Numbered from the stretch's first letter, positions 12,032-21,464 are shown. The stretch is 64,000 nucleotides of DNA from Bog-756 sp963776225 (GCA_963776225.1 CAVZLL010000004.1:1-64000), one strand, 5' to 3'. Notes: generated from the sequence alone by a model not told the origin. A program made the numbers and translations.

Positions 12032-12595
12032 GTGGGCACCTACGTCGCCATGCTCCGGAGCATCAACGTGGGTGGCCGCAACCGGGTGGCGATGGCCGAC
12101 CTGCGCGCGCTGGTGACGTCCCTCGGGTTCGCTGACGTGGCGACCTACCTGCAGAGCGGCAACGTCGTCTGCTCCGGGCGGGGCGGTCCCCGCGCCGTGG
12201 CACGGACCATCGCCGGCGGCATCGAGGAGACCTTCGGGATGGCGGTGCCGGTCGTCGTCCGTACGGACCGCGAGCTGGCGGGGATCCTGGGGGCGAGCCC
12301 CCTCGCCCACCTCGAAGACGACCCGAAGAAGCTCCACGTGACCTTCCTCGACCGGGTCCCCGACGCCGACCGGGTGCACGCCCTCGAGTCCGAGGCGGCA
12401 CGCTTCGCTCCCGAGCGAGTGGTGGTGGTCGGTCCTGACGCCTTCCTCCACTGCCCGGGAGGATACGGGGAGACGCCGCTCACCAACGCCTTCCTCGAGC
12501 GGCGGCTCGGGGTCACCGCCACCACCCGGAACTGGCGCACGGTCGAGGCACTGGCCGGGCTCGCCGGCGTGGCCGTGGGGGCGCCCGACGGCTAG
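12032..12595 (+). CDS. DUF1697 family protein
   Basis: 187 residues. The N-terminal string MGTYVAMLRSINVGGRNRVAM followed by TYLQSGNVV and the C-terminal GGYGETPLTNAFLERRLG with TTRNWRTV are the hallmark blocks of DUF1697, a two-domain alpha/beta family of unknown function. No signal peptide. It starts with GTG 28 nt after korB on the same strand, so it may be read with it, but a role in 2-oxoacid metabolism is not indicated. Confidence 0.85.
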   Translation: MGTYVAMLRSINVGGRNRVAMADLRALVTSLGFADVATYLQSGNVVCSGRGGPRAVARTIAGGIEETFGMAVPVVVRTDRELAGILGASPLAHLEDDPKKLHVTFLDRVPDADRVHALESEAARFAPERVVVVGPDAFLHCPGGYGETPLTNAFLERRLGVTATTRNWRTVEALAGLAGVAVGAPDG

Positions 12596-12617
12596 GGGGT
12601 CGACCGGACCGGCCCGG

Positions 12618-13889
12618 TCAGGGGGCGACCGGGGGCACGGTGGTCGGGACGGGAGCTCCCGGCTGCCCCGGACCCTGGTAGGTGGCATAGTCGCCGTCCC
12701 CGGTGAGGAGCATGCAGAACCGTGGGGACGGGCACGAGAGCATCGTCCCGTCGCCCGTGTAGTCGGCGGGCGAGGGGACCACCTTGCGCGGCGTGGACCA
12801 GGAGCCGCCGGTCCACTGCAGGACGTCGCCCGACGCGTCGGCTGCCGTGCAGAAGGTCGCGCTCGGGCAGGCCAGCGCGTCGAGTCCACCGGCGGGGTCG
12901 ATGACCTGCGGCGGCGACCATCCCGAGCCGGGGGTCCGCACCGAGACCGACGTGCCGTGGACGATGGCACAGAGCGAGGCGCTCGGGCAGGCCACGGCCG
13001 AGTCGCCGGAACCGGTTGCCGACGGGGGGCCCCAGGGGGAGCCCGCCTCGGCCCAGTTGGATCCGTCCCAGTCGAGCACCGCCGCGCCGATGACCGCGGT
13101 GCACGCCGAGTCTGCGGTGCAGGCGAGCCCGACCCGTCCTGACTGGTAGAGGCCGACCGCCGGTCCCGAGGACGCGCCGGCCGGGGTGCTGAAGGTCTGG
13201 GGCACGTCCCAGACGCCGTCGCGCAGGGTCGAGACGTGGCCGGTGTTGTCGACGAGCGCGCAGAACCTCTGGTCGGGGCAGTCGACCGCCGCCGACCGCG
13301 ACCCGGCGTGACCGGGTCCCGGGTCTGCCGGGTCGGGCAGGGCGGCGGGAGCGGCGGCGAGCGGTGCGGGCGGGGACCAGGTGGTGCCGTCCCCGCTGCT
13401 GGTGTGGTCCGAGCCGTCGACGATCGCGCAGAAGGGGCCCTCGGTGCAGGAGATGGCCGGAAGCAGCGGCTCGGTCACCGCTCCGGAGGCCGGAGCCGGA
13501 AGGTACACCGACGGGGTCGACCAGGCGGCCCCGTCCCAGGACACCGTGACCCCGGCCCCGACCGTCCCGGTCGCATCCGCATTGTTGGCACCTCCGCCGA
13601 CGGCCACGCAGAACACGTCGGAGATGCACGAGACCGAGGTGAACCCGCCGCCGGGCGGAAGGGTGGTCAGCGACTGCGACCACCCCGGGGCCTGCACCAC
13701 CGGGGTCGGCGCGGTGGTCGGTGTGGCCGAGGGTCGGGTGGTCGTCGGCAGGGGAGCGGTGGTCGTGGTCGGGCGGATGTCTGCCGTCGCCGCCCGGGGT
13801 GGGCGCGCAGCGGTCGGGGCGGAGCAGGCAGTGGCGGTGAGGACCAGGCACGCACCGACGAGGAGCGACGGGAGACTACTGGGCCGCAT
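12618..13889 (-). CDS. Secreted lipoprotein with seven CX5C repeats, probable beta-propeller
   Basis: 423 residues from ATG 13889. The first 25 residues are a lipoprotein signal peptide ending at a lipobox (LVLTATAC), followed by a Thr/Pro-rich linker (about 30-70). The rest contains seven repeats each holding a Cys-x5-Cys pair (CISDVFC, CTEGPFC, CPDQRFC, CTADSAC, CPSASLC, CPSATFC, CPSPRFC) and a Trp-containing strand (SWDGAAW, DWDGSNW, QWTGGSW). Seven regular repeats suggest a seven-bladed propeller with one disulfide per blade. No catalytic residues recognised. Longer upstream readings run into the DUF1015 gene; this start is chosen for the signal peptide and overlaps that gene by 14 nt. 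Confidence 0.82.
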   Translation of the reverse strand: MRPSSLPSLLVGACLVLTATACSAPTAARPPRAATADIRPTTTTAPLPTTTRPSATPTTAPTPVVQAPGWSQSLTTLPPGGGFTSVSCISDVFCVAVGGGANNADATGTVGAGVTVSWDGAAWSTPSVYLPAPASGAVTEPLLPAISCTEGPFCAIVDGSDHTSSGDGTTWSPPAPLAAAPAALPDPADPGPGHAGSRSAAVDCPDQRFCALVDNTGHVSTLRDGVWDVPQTFSTPAGASSGPAVGLYQSGRVGLACTADSACTAVIGAAVLDWDGSNWAEAGSPWGPPSATGSGDSAVACPSASLCAIVHGTSVSVRTPGSGWSPPQVIDPAGGLDALACPSATFCTAADASGDVLQWTGGSWSTPRKVVPSPADYTGDGTMLSCPSPRFCMLLTGDGDYATYQGPGQPGAPVPTTVPPVAP

Positions 13890-15072
13890 CAAGCGGCCGG
13901 AAGACCATGCCGGTGCGAGGTTTGGGATGGAAGTAGGTGCTCTTCGGCGGCATCCGGCGGCCGGCGTGTGCCCACTCGGCGATCTGGGCGACCGTGACCG
14001 GACGGAGGAGGACCGCCGCCTGGGCTTCTTCCCGCTCCACCGCGTCGACCGCCTCACGCCAGCCGTGGGCGAAGGCGAGCTCGTGCTCGGGGAGCTCGGC
14101 GATCACCAGGGCGACCGTCGAGGAGTCGAGGTCCGCACCGGCCGCCTCAGCCGTTCCGTCCTTGGGGGAGAGCAGCCACGCCCCGGACGGCATGATCAGC
14201 GCCAGGGCGACCGACCGTCCGAGCGCCTCGGTGGTGCGCGGCTCGAAGTCACCCGCCCGCGTCACGTCGAACCACGACGAGAAGGCATCGGCGAGATCGA
14301 GGCCGTCGGGGAGGCCGGAGAGCAGACGGTGGATGGGCCCGACCTCGAGCTGGTCCTCGGCAAGCTCCACCACCAGCGTGAGCACCGCGCCCGCGCCGGG
14401 ATCGGCCCGGTCACCGCCCCGCTCGGCGCGGTAGGTCCGTGCCGTCTCGTACCGGTGGTGGCCGTCGGCCACCACGACCGGGGCCGCGGCGACCGCCGCC
14501 CCGATCGCTGCGACGGCTGCGGGGTCGTCGATCACCCACAGTTCGTGGAGCACCCCGTCGTCGTCACGTGCGGTCGCGTCGGCCGGCCGGTCCTGGAGGA
14601 CGTGGGAGGTGAGCCCCGGCTGCAGGGACAGTCCCCAGATGGGTGAGAGATTGGTCCGGGTGGCCCGCAGCAGCTCCAGGCGATCGCTCTTGGCCTTCGG
14701 GAGCGTCTGCTCGTGGGGGAGGATGGCGGCGGTCGACTCGTCGTCGAGCCCGAGGGCGCCGAGGACCCCGTTGGTGGCGTGCCCGGCGGGCTCGGTCATC
14801 CGATACGCGTAGAAGGCGCAGGTCGGGTCGCGCCGGAGGATGCCGTCGCCGGTCCAGAGCGCCAGCTGTGCGGCGGCCGCCTCGTAGCGGTCCTGCCCGG
14901 TCCGGCCGTCCGGCTCGGGGAGTTCGACCCGGATCGAATTGGCGCTGTGGCGCGCCGCCAGTCGTGCACGTTCCTCGGGTCCGACCACGTCGTAGGGCGG
15001 GGCCACCACGGTCGACGGGTCGACCCGTGCGGAGTCGTACCGGAGACCGGCGAAGGGCTCGAAGCGCGGCAT
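13876..15072 (-). CDS. DUF1015 family protein
   Basis: 398 residues from ATG 15072 (the longer reading frame upstream has no family resemblance). Family blocks: FEPFAGLRYDSARVDPSTVVAPPYDVV near the start (split here across 6-32), the central ILPHEQTLPKAKSDRLELLRAT, then VVADGHHRYETARTYR and the C-terminal MPPKSTYFHPKPRTGMVFRPL. The conserved DGHHR and PKSTYF..K motifs suggest an enzyme, possibly nucleotide-dependent, but the family is uncharacterised as far as I know. It often sits near serine or central metabolism genes in other genomes. Its 3' end overlaps the lipoprotein start, so the two are probably cotranscribed. Confidence 0.85.
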   Translation of the reverse strand: MPRFEPFAGLRYDSARVDPSTVVAPPYDVVGPEERARLAARHSANSIRVELPEPDGRTGQDRYEAAAAQLALWTGDGILRRDPTCAFYAYRMTEPAGHATNGVLGALGLDDESTAAILPHEQTLPKAKSDRLELLRATRTNLSPIWGLSLQPGLTSHVLQDRPADATARDDDGVLHELWVIDDPAAVAAIGAAVAAAPVVVADGHHRYETARTYRAERGGDRADPGAGAVLTLVVELAEDQLEVGPIHRLLSGLPDGLDLADAFSSWFDVTRAGDFEPRTTEALGRSVALALIMPSGAWLLSPKDGTAEAAGADLDSSTVALVIAELPEHELAFAHGWREAVDAVEREEAQAAVLLRPVTVAQIAEWAHAGRRMPPKSTYFHPKPRTGMVFRPLDAAQ

Positions 15073-15161
15073 GCAGCACTCACTAGCACATCGCCGTCCC
15101 GGGCACGGTTCCCCTCCCGCCGGAACCGGACGCCGGTCGGAGGGGCTCCCGCGGTGGGCGG

Positions 15162-15881
15162 TCAGGCGTCGGCGGCGATGAGTACGGCCAGGGCCTGGGC
15201 CCCGGGTGGGGTCAGGTGCACCCCGTCCGCGGTGAACCACTCCGGATGTCCGCCGGCCAGCGCGTTCCAGTCCGCCAGCCGTGCGATCCCCGGATAACGG
15301 GCGACCCCGTCGGCCAGGACGGCGTCGTCCGCCGCCGCCCACGCTCGCGGGACGTCGACGTTGACGAAGACCACCCGGCGCACACCGGCGGCGGCCTGCA
15401 TCATCGCGTCGAAGTCGGACGCGGTGACCGTTCCATTGGTGCCGAGCTCGACCACCAGCACGTTGCCCAGCGAGCCGGCGGCCCGGTCGGCCCGGACGAG
15501 GTCGATGCCGGCGCCGAATTGTCGGCTCACCTGCCCGTCGACGGACACACCGGGGAGGTCGGCGGTGAGATAGGGCTCGATGTCCAGCATGATCGAGTCG
15601 CCGATCGCGGTGACCGGGCCCGGCGGCGGTGCGGTGGTGGTCGGGCTGGTCGGAGCCGTGGTCTCGGGCACCGGGGCGAGGAAGCCGGCGGCGAGCCCGG
15701 GGAGGGCGGGCAGCGGGACGGTCCCGCTGCCGCTGACCGCCGGCGACCCGCTCGCACGGGGGATGGGCGACCGCGGGGCAGCCGGGGAGGCGCGTTCGGC
15801 GAGGCCGAGCCCGGCGAGGGCGGCGAGCAGGAGCGGGACCGCCACCACGAGTGCCCGGTCGACCGGGTTGAGGCCTGCCAT
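15162..15881 (-). CDS. Membrane-anchored or secreted SGNH-hydrolase family protein
   Basis: 239 residues from ATG 15881. Residues 6-25 form a hydrophobic signal or anchor, then a Pro/Ser/Thr-rich linker (30-85), then an SGNH domain: block I is AIGDSIML (Ser nucleophile), block III is ELGTNG (Asn), block V is DGVHLTPPG (Asp and His). This matches the stand-alone periplasmic domain seen in O-acetyltransferases and in wall or lipid esterases; substrate unknown. ATG 15881 is chosen because longer readings add only low-complexity sequence. It is divergent from the phosphatidyltransferase gene at 15973. Confidence 0.82.
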   Translation of the reverse strand: MAGLNPVDRALVVAVPLLLAALAGLGLAERASPAAPRSPIPRASGSPAVSGSGTVPLPALPGLAAGFLAPVPETTAPTSPTTTAPPPGPVTAIGDSIMLDIEPYLTADLPGVSVDGQVSRQFGAGIDLVRADRAAGSLGNVLVVELGTNGTVTASDFDAMMQAAAGVRRVVFVNVDVPRAWAAADDAVLADGVARYPGIARLADWNALAGGHPEWFTADGVHLTPPGAQALAVLIAADA

Positions 15882-15960
15882 CGCCCCAGTCTCACCTGTG
15901 GCGGTCCGCTGCGGAGGGGCGCCCGCAACGGTCGGTGGCCCCGTCCCGCGACCGTGCTCG

Positions 15961-15966
15961 TAGACT
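15961..15966 (+). promoter_or_regulatory. -10 element for a leaderless phosphatidyltransferase transcript
   Basis: TAGACT, 6 nt before the GTG start at 15973. The start GTG is preceded by GGAG within those 6 nt, too close to act as a ribosome-binding site. Confidence 0.6.
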
Positions 15967-15972
15967 TCGGAG

Positions 15973-16638
15973 GTGGACGGCGTCGAGGCGAGGCCCAGAG
16001 GAGCGTCCGTCGGGGCGCGACCCTCCCCGGGAACGGTCGGGGAGGACCGGGATCTCGGGCGGGTCCTCACCGTGCCCAATCTGATCACCCTGGTACGCCT
16101 GGCCTGCATCCCGCTCTACGTCTGGTTGCTCGAGGGGGCCGACCGCCCGCTGGCTGCGGCCCTGCTGCTCGGCGTCCTCGGGGCGACCGACTGGATCGAC
16201 GGCTACGTGGCCCGCCGGTTCCACCAGGTCTCGACCCTGGGCAAGGTCCTCGATCCGGTCGCCGACCGGGTCCTGGTGGTCACCGCGGTGATCACGATCA
16301 CCGTCCACGGAGCCGTGCCCGTGTGGTTCGGGGTGGCCACCCTCGCCCGCGAGGTGGTGGTGTCGGCCGCCGTCCTGCTGCTCGCGTGGCTGGGGGCGGC
16401 ACGCATCGACGTGCTGTGGGTCGGGAAGGCGGGCACCTTCGCGCTGCTGTTCGCCTATCCGGCATTCCTGTTGAGCGACGGCCCGGCCACCTGGCAGAGC
16501 CTGGTCCACGTGGTCGCCTGGATCACCGGTCTGATCGGCCTGGTCCTGGCGTGGGTGGCCGCCTGCTCCTACGTCCCGGTGGCCCGCGCCGCGCTGGCCG
16601 ACGGGCGACGGTCCGGCCGGACCGGGACGATCCGATGA
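15973..16638 (+). CDS. CDP-alcohol phosphatidyltransferase (PgsA or cardiolipin synthase type)
   Basis: 221 residues, integral membrane. The catalytic signature D-x2-D-G-x2-A-R-x8-G-x3-D-x3-D is complete: DWIDGYVARRF, then GKVLDPVADR. About six membrane segments follow from residue 33 (VPNLITLVRLACIPLYVW onward). The enzyme moves a phosphatidyl group from CDP-diacylglycerol to an alcohol such as glycerol 3-phosphate or phosphatidylglycerol; which alcohol cannot be read from the sequence. The first 30 residues are a polar extension. Its stop overlaps the start of the ManC-type gene (ATGA), so the two form an operon. Confidence 0.88.
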   Translation: MDGVEARPRGASVGARPSPGTVGEDRDLGRVLTVPNLITLVRLACIPLYVWLLEGADRPLAAALLLGVLGATDWIDGYVARRFHQVSTLGKVLDPVADRVLVVTAVITITVHGAVPVWFGVATLAREVVVSAAVLLLAWLGAARIDVLWVGKAGTFALLFAYPAFLLSDGPATWQSLVHVVAWITGLIGLVLAWVAACSYVPVARAALADGRRSGRTGTIR

Positions 16639-19122
16639 AGGCGGTGATCATGGCCGGCGGCGAGGGGACCCGTCTGCGGCCGCTGACCTCCAACCAGCCG
16701 AAGCCGATGCTCCCGATGGCCAACATCCCGATGATGGAGCACGTGGTCAACCTGCTCCGTCAGCACGGCTTCGAGGACATCGTGGTCACGGTCGCCTTCA
16801 TGGCCAACGCCATCCGCACCTACTTCGGCGACGGCTCGGAGTTCGGGGTCCGGATGGTCTACGCCACCGAGTCGACACCGCTCGGGACCGCCGGATCGGT
16901 GCGCAACGCCGTGGACGAGCTCGACGAGCGGTTCCTGGTCATCTCGGGGGACGTGCTCACCGACATCGACCTGAGTACGGTGCTCGATTTCCACGACCGG
17001 CACGGTGGCCTGGCCACCCTCGCCCTCAAGGCCGTCGACAACCCGCTCGAGTTCGGGATCGTCATCACCCGGGAGGACGGCTCGATCGAGCGGTTCCTCG
17101 AGAAGCCGACCTGGGGGCAGGTCTTCAGCGACACCATCAACACCGGGATCTACGTGCTCGAGCCGGAGATCTTCGACTTCATCCCCGAGGACGAGGTGGT
17201 CGACTTCTCCGGTGAGACCTTCCCGGCCGCGCTGGAGGCCGGCAAGGGGACTGTTCGGCTACGTTGCCGAGGGCTACTGGGAGGACGTCGGGACGCTCGA
17301 GGCCTACCTCAAGTCCCATCAGGACATCCTGGACCGGAAGGTCCAGGTCGACATCGACGGGTTCCCGCTCCGTCCGGGGATCTGGGTGGGCAAGGGTGCC
17401 GAGATCGATCCCAGCGTGGAGCTCCACGGCCCGGCGGTGATCGGCGACAACTGCGTGATCGGGCCCGGAGCGCGGCTCGGCCAGTACTGCACCCTCGGCC
17501 GCAACGTCCGCGTCGGGGACAACGCGGTGATCGAACGCTCGGTGGTCCACGACAACACCTACCTGGGATCGGGTGTCCGGATCGAGGGGAGCGTGCTCGG
17601 CCGCGGCTCCGACCTCCGGCAGGGGGTGCGCTGCGAGGAGGGTGTCGTGCTCGGGGACGAGTGCTTCGTCGGCGCCCACGCCGAGATCAGTGCCGGCGTC
17701 AAGGTCTACCCGTTCAAGACGGTCGAGGCGGGGGCCATCGTCAACTCGTCGATCGTCTGGGAGTCGCGCGGTGCCCGATCGCTCTTCGGGCGGGACGGGG
17801 TGCGGGGCCTGGCCAACGTCGACATCAGCCCGGAGCTCGCGGTGCGGCTCTCGATGGCCTGGGCCTCCACCCTGGAGAAGGGGGCAACCGTCACCAGTTC
17901 ACGCGACACCAGCCGGGTCGGTCGGGTGCTCAAGCGGGCGATCATGGTCGGCTGCAACGCGGCCGGGGTCAACGTCGACGACCTCGAGGCGGCCACCGTG
18001 CCGGTGACCCGGTTCCAGGTCACCTCGTCGACCAGCACGGCCGGGGTCACCGTCCGACTCGCACCCGACGATCCCCAGTCGGTGGTCATCCGCTTCTTCG
18101 ACGCGGAGGGGATCGACGTCGACGAGACGACCCAGCGCAAGATCGAGCGTCTCTACCACCGGGAGGACTTCCGCCGGGTCCTGGCCCGCGAGATCGGCGA
18201 TCTCGGGTTTCCACCCCGGACCCTCGAGCACTACACGGCCGCCCTCATCGACTCGGTCGACCTGTCCGCGGCGAGGTCGGCCGACCTCAAGCTGGTCCTC
18301 GACTACTCGTACGGGACGGCCAGCTTCGTCATGCCCAACCTCCTGGCCAAGCTCGAGGCCGAGGTGCTGGTGGTCAACCCGTATGCGAACACGGCCAACG
18401 TGCTGAGCTTCGACCGGCCGGCGGCTGCGGCCCGGGTGGCGGAGCTGGTCCGGGCCTCGGGCGCCCACCTCGGTGCGGTGATCGACCCGGGCGGTGAGTT
18501 CGTCGACGTGGTCGACGACCGTGGCCACACGCTCAGCCACGACGAGTTCCTCCTGGTGCTGCTGACCCTGGTCACCGGGGCGAACCCCAGAGCCCGGGTG
18601 GCACTGCCGGTGGCGGCCAGCGGCGCGGCGGAGGAGATCTGCAGGAAGTCGGGTGCAGAGATCCTCTGGACCAAGCTCTCCGCGTCCCACCTGATGGAGG
18701 TCGCCCGCTCGGAGAAGGTCACCCTGGCCGCCAGCCAGTCGGGCGGGTTCATCTTCCCGGCCTTCCTCCCGGCCTTCGACGGGGCCGCCACGCTGGTCAA
18801 CCTGCTGGCCCTGCTGACCTCGACCGGGAGGCGCCTCTCGGACATGGTGGCCGAGCTCCCGCCGGTCCGGATCGCCCACCAGGCGGTCCACACTCCGTGG
18901 GACCAGAAGGGGATGCTGATGCGGACCCTGGTCGAACGATCGCAGGGGAAGGACCTGGTCCTGGTGGACGGGGTCAAGGTGATCGAGGACGACGGCTGGG
19001 CGCTGGTCCTCCCCGACCCGGAGGAGCCCCTCACCCACGTGTGGGCCGAGGCCCAGAGCGCGTCGCGTGCCGAGGCGCGGGTCCAGGAGTACGCGACCCG
19101 GATCGAACAGCTGCTGCGCTGA
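16635..19122 (+). CDS. Mannose-1-phosphate guanylyltransferase-like protein with mutase-like C-terminal domain (frameshifted)
   Basis: About 828 residues after removing one extra base at about 17250 (AAGGGG-a-CTGTTC), where the reading passes from frame 3 to frame 1. Residues 1-235 are a nucleotidyltransferase (MAGGEGTRLRPLT, PLGTAGSVRNA, EKP); about 250-370 a left-handed beta-helix with hexapeptide repeats; about 400-820 resembles phosphomannomutase. In that last domain the usual phospho-serine motif (SxSHNP) and the metal loop (DxDGDR) are absent: the corresponding regions read STSTAGVTV and DPGGEFVDVV. It may be a non-catalytic regulatory domain. Predicted role: nucleotide-sugar supply for glycans. 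ATG overlaps the preceding stop. Confidence 0.85.
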
Positions 19123-19160
19123 TCCGGCGCCGGGATCGGCGCCTCCCCCGGAGGGTCGGG

Positions 19161-19166
19161 TATGGT
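19161..19166 (+). promoter_or_regulatory. Candidate -10 element for gcvH
   Basis: TATGGT ends 8 nt before the GTG start at 19175, at the long end of the leaderless spacing seen elsewhere in the window. Confidence 0.45.
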
Positions 19167-19174
19167 CCGCAATT

Positions 19175-19555
19175 GTGAACGTGCCCGACGATCTCCGCTA
19201 TTCGAGCGACCACGAGTGGGCGCGCGCCGACGGAGACCGCATCAGGGTGGGGATCACCGACTACGCGCAGGACGCGCTCGGTGACGTGGTCTTCGTCGAC
19301 CTGCCGGACACGGGCGCCTCGGTCGAGGCGGGCGGGCTCATCGGCGAGGTCGAGTCGACCAAGTCGGTGTCCGAGATCTACGCTCCGGTCGGCGGCACGG
19401 TGGTGGCGGTCAACGCCACCCTGTCCGACGCTCCCGAGCGGCTCAATGCCGACCCGTACGGCGACGGGTGGATCTGCGAGATCGCGGCGTCCGACCCGGA
19501 GTCGGTGGCCGCGCTGCTCGACGCCGCCGCCTACCGGCAACTGACCGAAGGGTGA
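19175..19555 (+). CDS. gcvH: Glycine cleavage system H protein
   Basis: 126 residues from GTG 19175. Carries the lipoyl arm that shuttles the aminomethyl group between the P, T and L proteins of the glycine cleavage system. The lipoylated lysine is Lys63 in EVESTKSVSEIYAP, and the fold is bracketed by SSDHEWAR and NADPYGDGWI, as usual. The other gcv genes are not in the window. It is followed by garA, ftsR and bfn, the same order as Rv1826-Rv1829 in Mycobacterium tuberculosis, where the cluster is conserved although only gcvH belongs to glycine cleavage. Confidence 0.94.
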   Translation: MNVPDDLRYSSDHEWARADGDRIRVGITDYAQDALGDVVFVDLPDTGASVEAGGLIGEVESTKSVSEIYAPVGGTVVAVNATLSDAPERLNADPYGDGWICEIAASDPESVAALLDAAAYRQLTEG

Positions 19556-19601
19556 CCGCGCTCCCCGGTCTCGGTCTCGGGATCGCCCCGATGGGAGCGG
19601 C

Positions 19602-19607
19602 TACCGT
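19602..19607 (+). promoter_or_regulatory. -10 element for a leaderless garA-like transcript
   Basis: TACCGT, 6 nt before the GTG start at 19614. Confidence 0.6.
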
Positions 19608-19613
19608 GGTTGG

Positions 19614-20087
19614 GTGTTCTGTCACAGCTGTGGCCACAGAAACCCGACCGGGGTCAACTTCTGCTCCTCGTGCGGTGCCTCCATGCTGGCCGCGGTTCCC
19701 GACACGTCGGTGTCCGTCGTCCCGGTGGAGGAGATCGGCGAGGCCACCGATCTCGGTGCCCAATTCGGGGCCCTCGAGCTGCCGCGCGGGGTGGGGCTGC
19801 TGGTCGTGGCTCGGGGTTCCGACGAAGGCGCCCGGTTCGTGCTGGAGCGGGACGTGACCACCGCCGGGCGCCACCCCGACAGCGACATCTTCCTCGACGA
19901 CATCACCGTCTCGCGGCGGCACGCGGAGTTCGTGACCAGCGGGCCGACCACCGTGGTGCGCGACGTCGGCTCGCTCAACGGGACCTACGTGAACCGTGAG
20001 CGGATCGACGAGGCGACCTTGAACAGTGGTGACGAGGTGCAGATCGGCAAGTTCAAGCTCGTCTTCCTCAAGGCGGCCGGTGAGTGA
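19614..20087 (+). CDS. garA: GarA/OdhI-like FHA-domain protein with an N-terminal zinc ribbon
   Basis: 157 residues from GTG 19614. Residues 3-20 hold two Cys-x2-Cys pairs (FCHSC, NFCSSC), a zinc ribbon. Residues 60-150 are an FHA domain with phosphothreonine-binding residues in AGRHP (85-89), SRRH (100-103) and LNGTYVN (121-127). In mycobacteria and corynebacteria the same position holds GarA/OdhI, which binds 2-oxoglutarate dehydrogenase, glutamate dehydrogenase and glutamate synthase under Ser/Thr kinase control. The phosphorylated ETT motif that those proteins carry near the N-terminus is not visible here; the zinc ribbon stands in its place. Function as a 2-oxoglutarate/glutamate switch is inferred from synteny. 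Confidence 0.85.
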   Translation: MFCHSCGHRNPTGVNFCSSCGASMLAAVPDTSVSVVPVEEIGEATDLGAQFGALELPRGVGLLVVARGSDEGARFVLERDVTTAGRHPDSDIFLDDITVSRRHAEFVTSGPTTVVRDVGSLNGTYVNRERIDEATLNSGDEVQIGKFKLVFLKAAGE

Positions 20088-20100
20088 TGGGCGGACGTCG

Positions 20101-21382
20101 GTGAGCACACGGTCCTACCTCTCGATCGGAGACGTGCTCACGCTGCTCCGCCAGGAGTTCCCCGACGTGACCATCTCCAAGATCCGGTTCCTCGAGAGCC
20201 AGGGCCTGGTCAACCCGGAGCGGACCCCGTCCGGCTACCGCAAGTTCTACGAGCACGACGTCGAGCGCCTGCGGTGGGTGCTGCGCCAGCAGCGCGAGCA
20301 CTTCCTGCCGCTCAAGGTGATCAAGGACCGACTCGAGGACGACCCGGCCGGCGCGGCCGAGACGGCCACGGCGACGGTGCCCGACGACACCGGGGCCGCC
20401 GTCCCGTCCGCCGCCGAACCGGTGCTGGTCGGTCAGCGGAGCAGTCGCGCGGAGAACGGCCGGGTCCGGCGCGCAACCTGCGGCCGACACCGTCGGGGAG
20501 GGATCGACACTGCCGGGGATCGAGCGGGCGCAGGAGACGCGCGCGCCCCACGAGAGCGCCGCCTCGACCGCCCCGACCGCGTCGGGGCGCGCGCCGCAGA
20601 AGGCAGTGAGCTCGGCGCCGGGGCCGGCCACCGCGGCCACGCCGGACGAACCGGCGGTCGCTCCCGGCCCACCCGCCGGGGCGTCCCCGGTACGCGGTCG
20701 CGGATCCGCGACGCGGGCCGCGAGCACCGCCGGTGCGACCACCCGTTCGGACAACGGCACGGTGCTCCGCCGCGGGCGGGACGCGCTGGCCGCCGCCGGA
20801 CACACCGTCGCAGCGGTCGGGGCGACCGCCGTCCACTCGGCGACACCGACCTCGCCACGGTCGTCGGCGACAGGACCCACCTCCGCCTCGGCAGGATCGG
20901 ATGAGCCCGGTGCCCCCGCTCCAGCTCCGACCCCCGCCAAGGCCACCCCGGCCGGCCCGGCCGCCGCCCGGGGTGACGGATCGGCGCCGGTGGACCCCGG
21001 GGGCGCCAGCCTCTCCCAGGAGGAGCTGTCCGCGTCGAGCGGGCTCGATGCCACCGCCATCCGCGAGCTGCAGGAGTTCGGGCTGCTCCGGGCCACCATG
21101 GTGGCCGGGATGGAGCACTTCGACGAGGAGTCCCTGACGGTGGCCAGGGTGGCGGCCCGCTTCGCCGAGTTCGGCGTCGAACCCCGTCACCTGCGCCTCT
21201 ACAAGAACGCTGCCGACCGCGAGGCGGGGTTCGTCGAGCAGTTGGTGGTGCCGCTCGTGCGCCAGCGCAATCCCGACGCCCGGGCGCGGGCCGTCGAGAC
21301 CGCGGAGGAGGTCACCCGCCTCGGCCAGCAGCTCCGCAGCTCGCTCCTCCGGACGGCGCTGCAGGACCTGCTCAACGGCTGA
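20101..21382 (+). CDS. ftsR: MerR-family regulator, FtsR-like (frameshifted)
   Basis: About 426 residues after one extra base near 20450. Residues 5-80 are a MerR helix-turn-helix (YLSIGDVLTLLRQEFPD, KIRFLESQGLV, RTPSGYRKFYEHDVERL). A long Ala/Pro/Thr-rich linker of roughly 200 residues follows, then a C-terminal domain (SGLDATAIRELQEFGLL, EPRHLRLYKNAADREAGF) matching the end of the Rv1828/FtsR family. FtsR activates ftsZ in corynebacteria. Family members are about 250 residues, so the linker is unusually long. GTG 20101 is the likely start; GTG 20083, inside the garA end, is possible. The two halves are in different frames, joined inside the linker. Confidence 0.8.
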
Positions 21383-21464
21383 GCGGGCCGGGTCCGCCTC
21401 CCGGCGCCGCCCTGAACGCCCCGTCACCGGGCCGCCACTGAACGCGTTCCGGTCCTGCCGCGAG

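Noticed and set aside
15216..16630. Long plus-strand frame before the ManC-type gene
   Set aside because: It covers the SGNH gene on the other strand and the phosphatidyltransferase in another frame; only the part after 16635 is coding.
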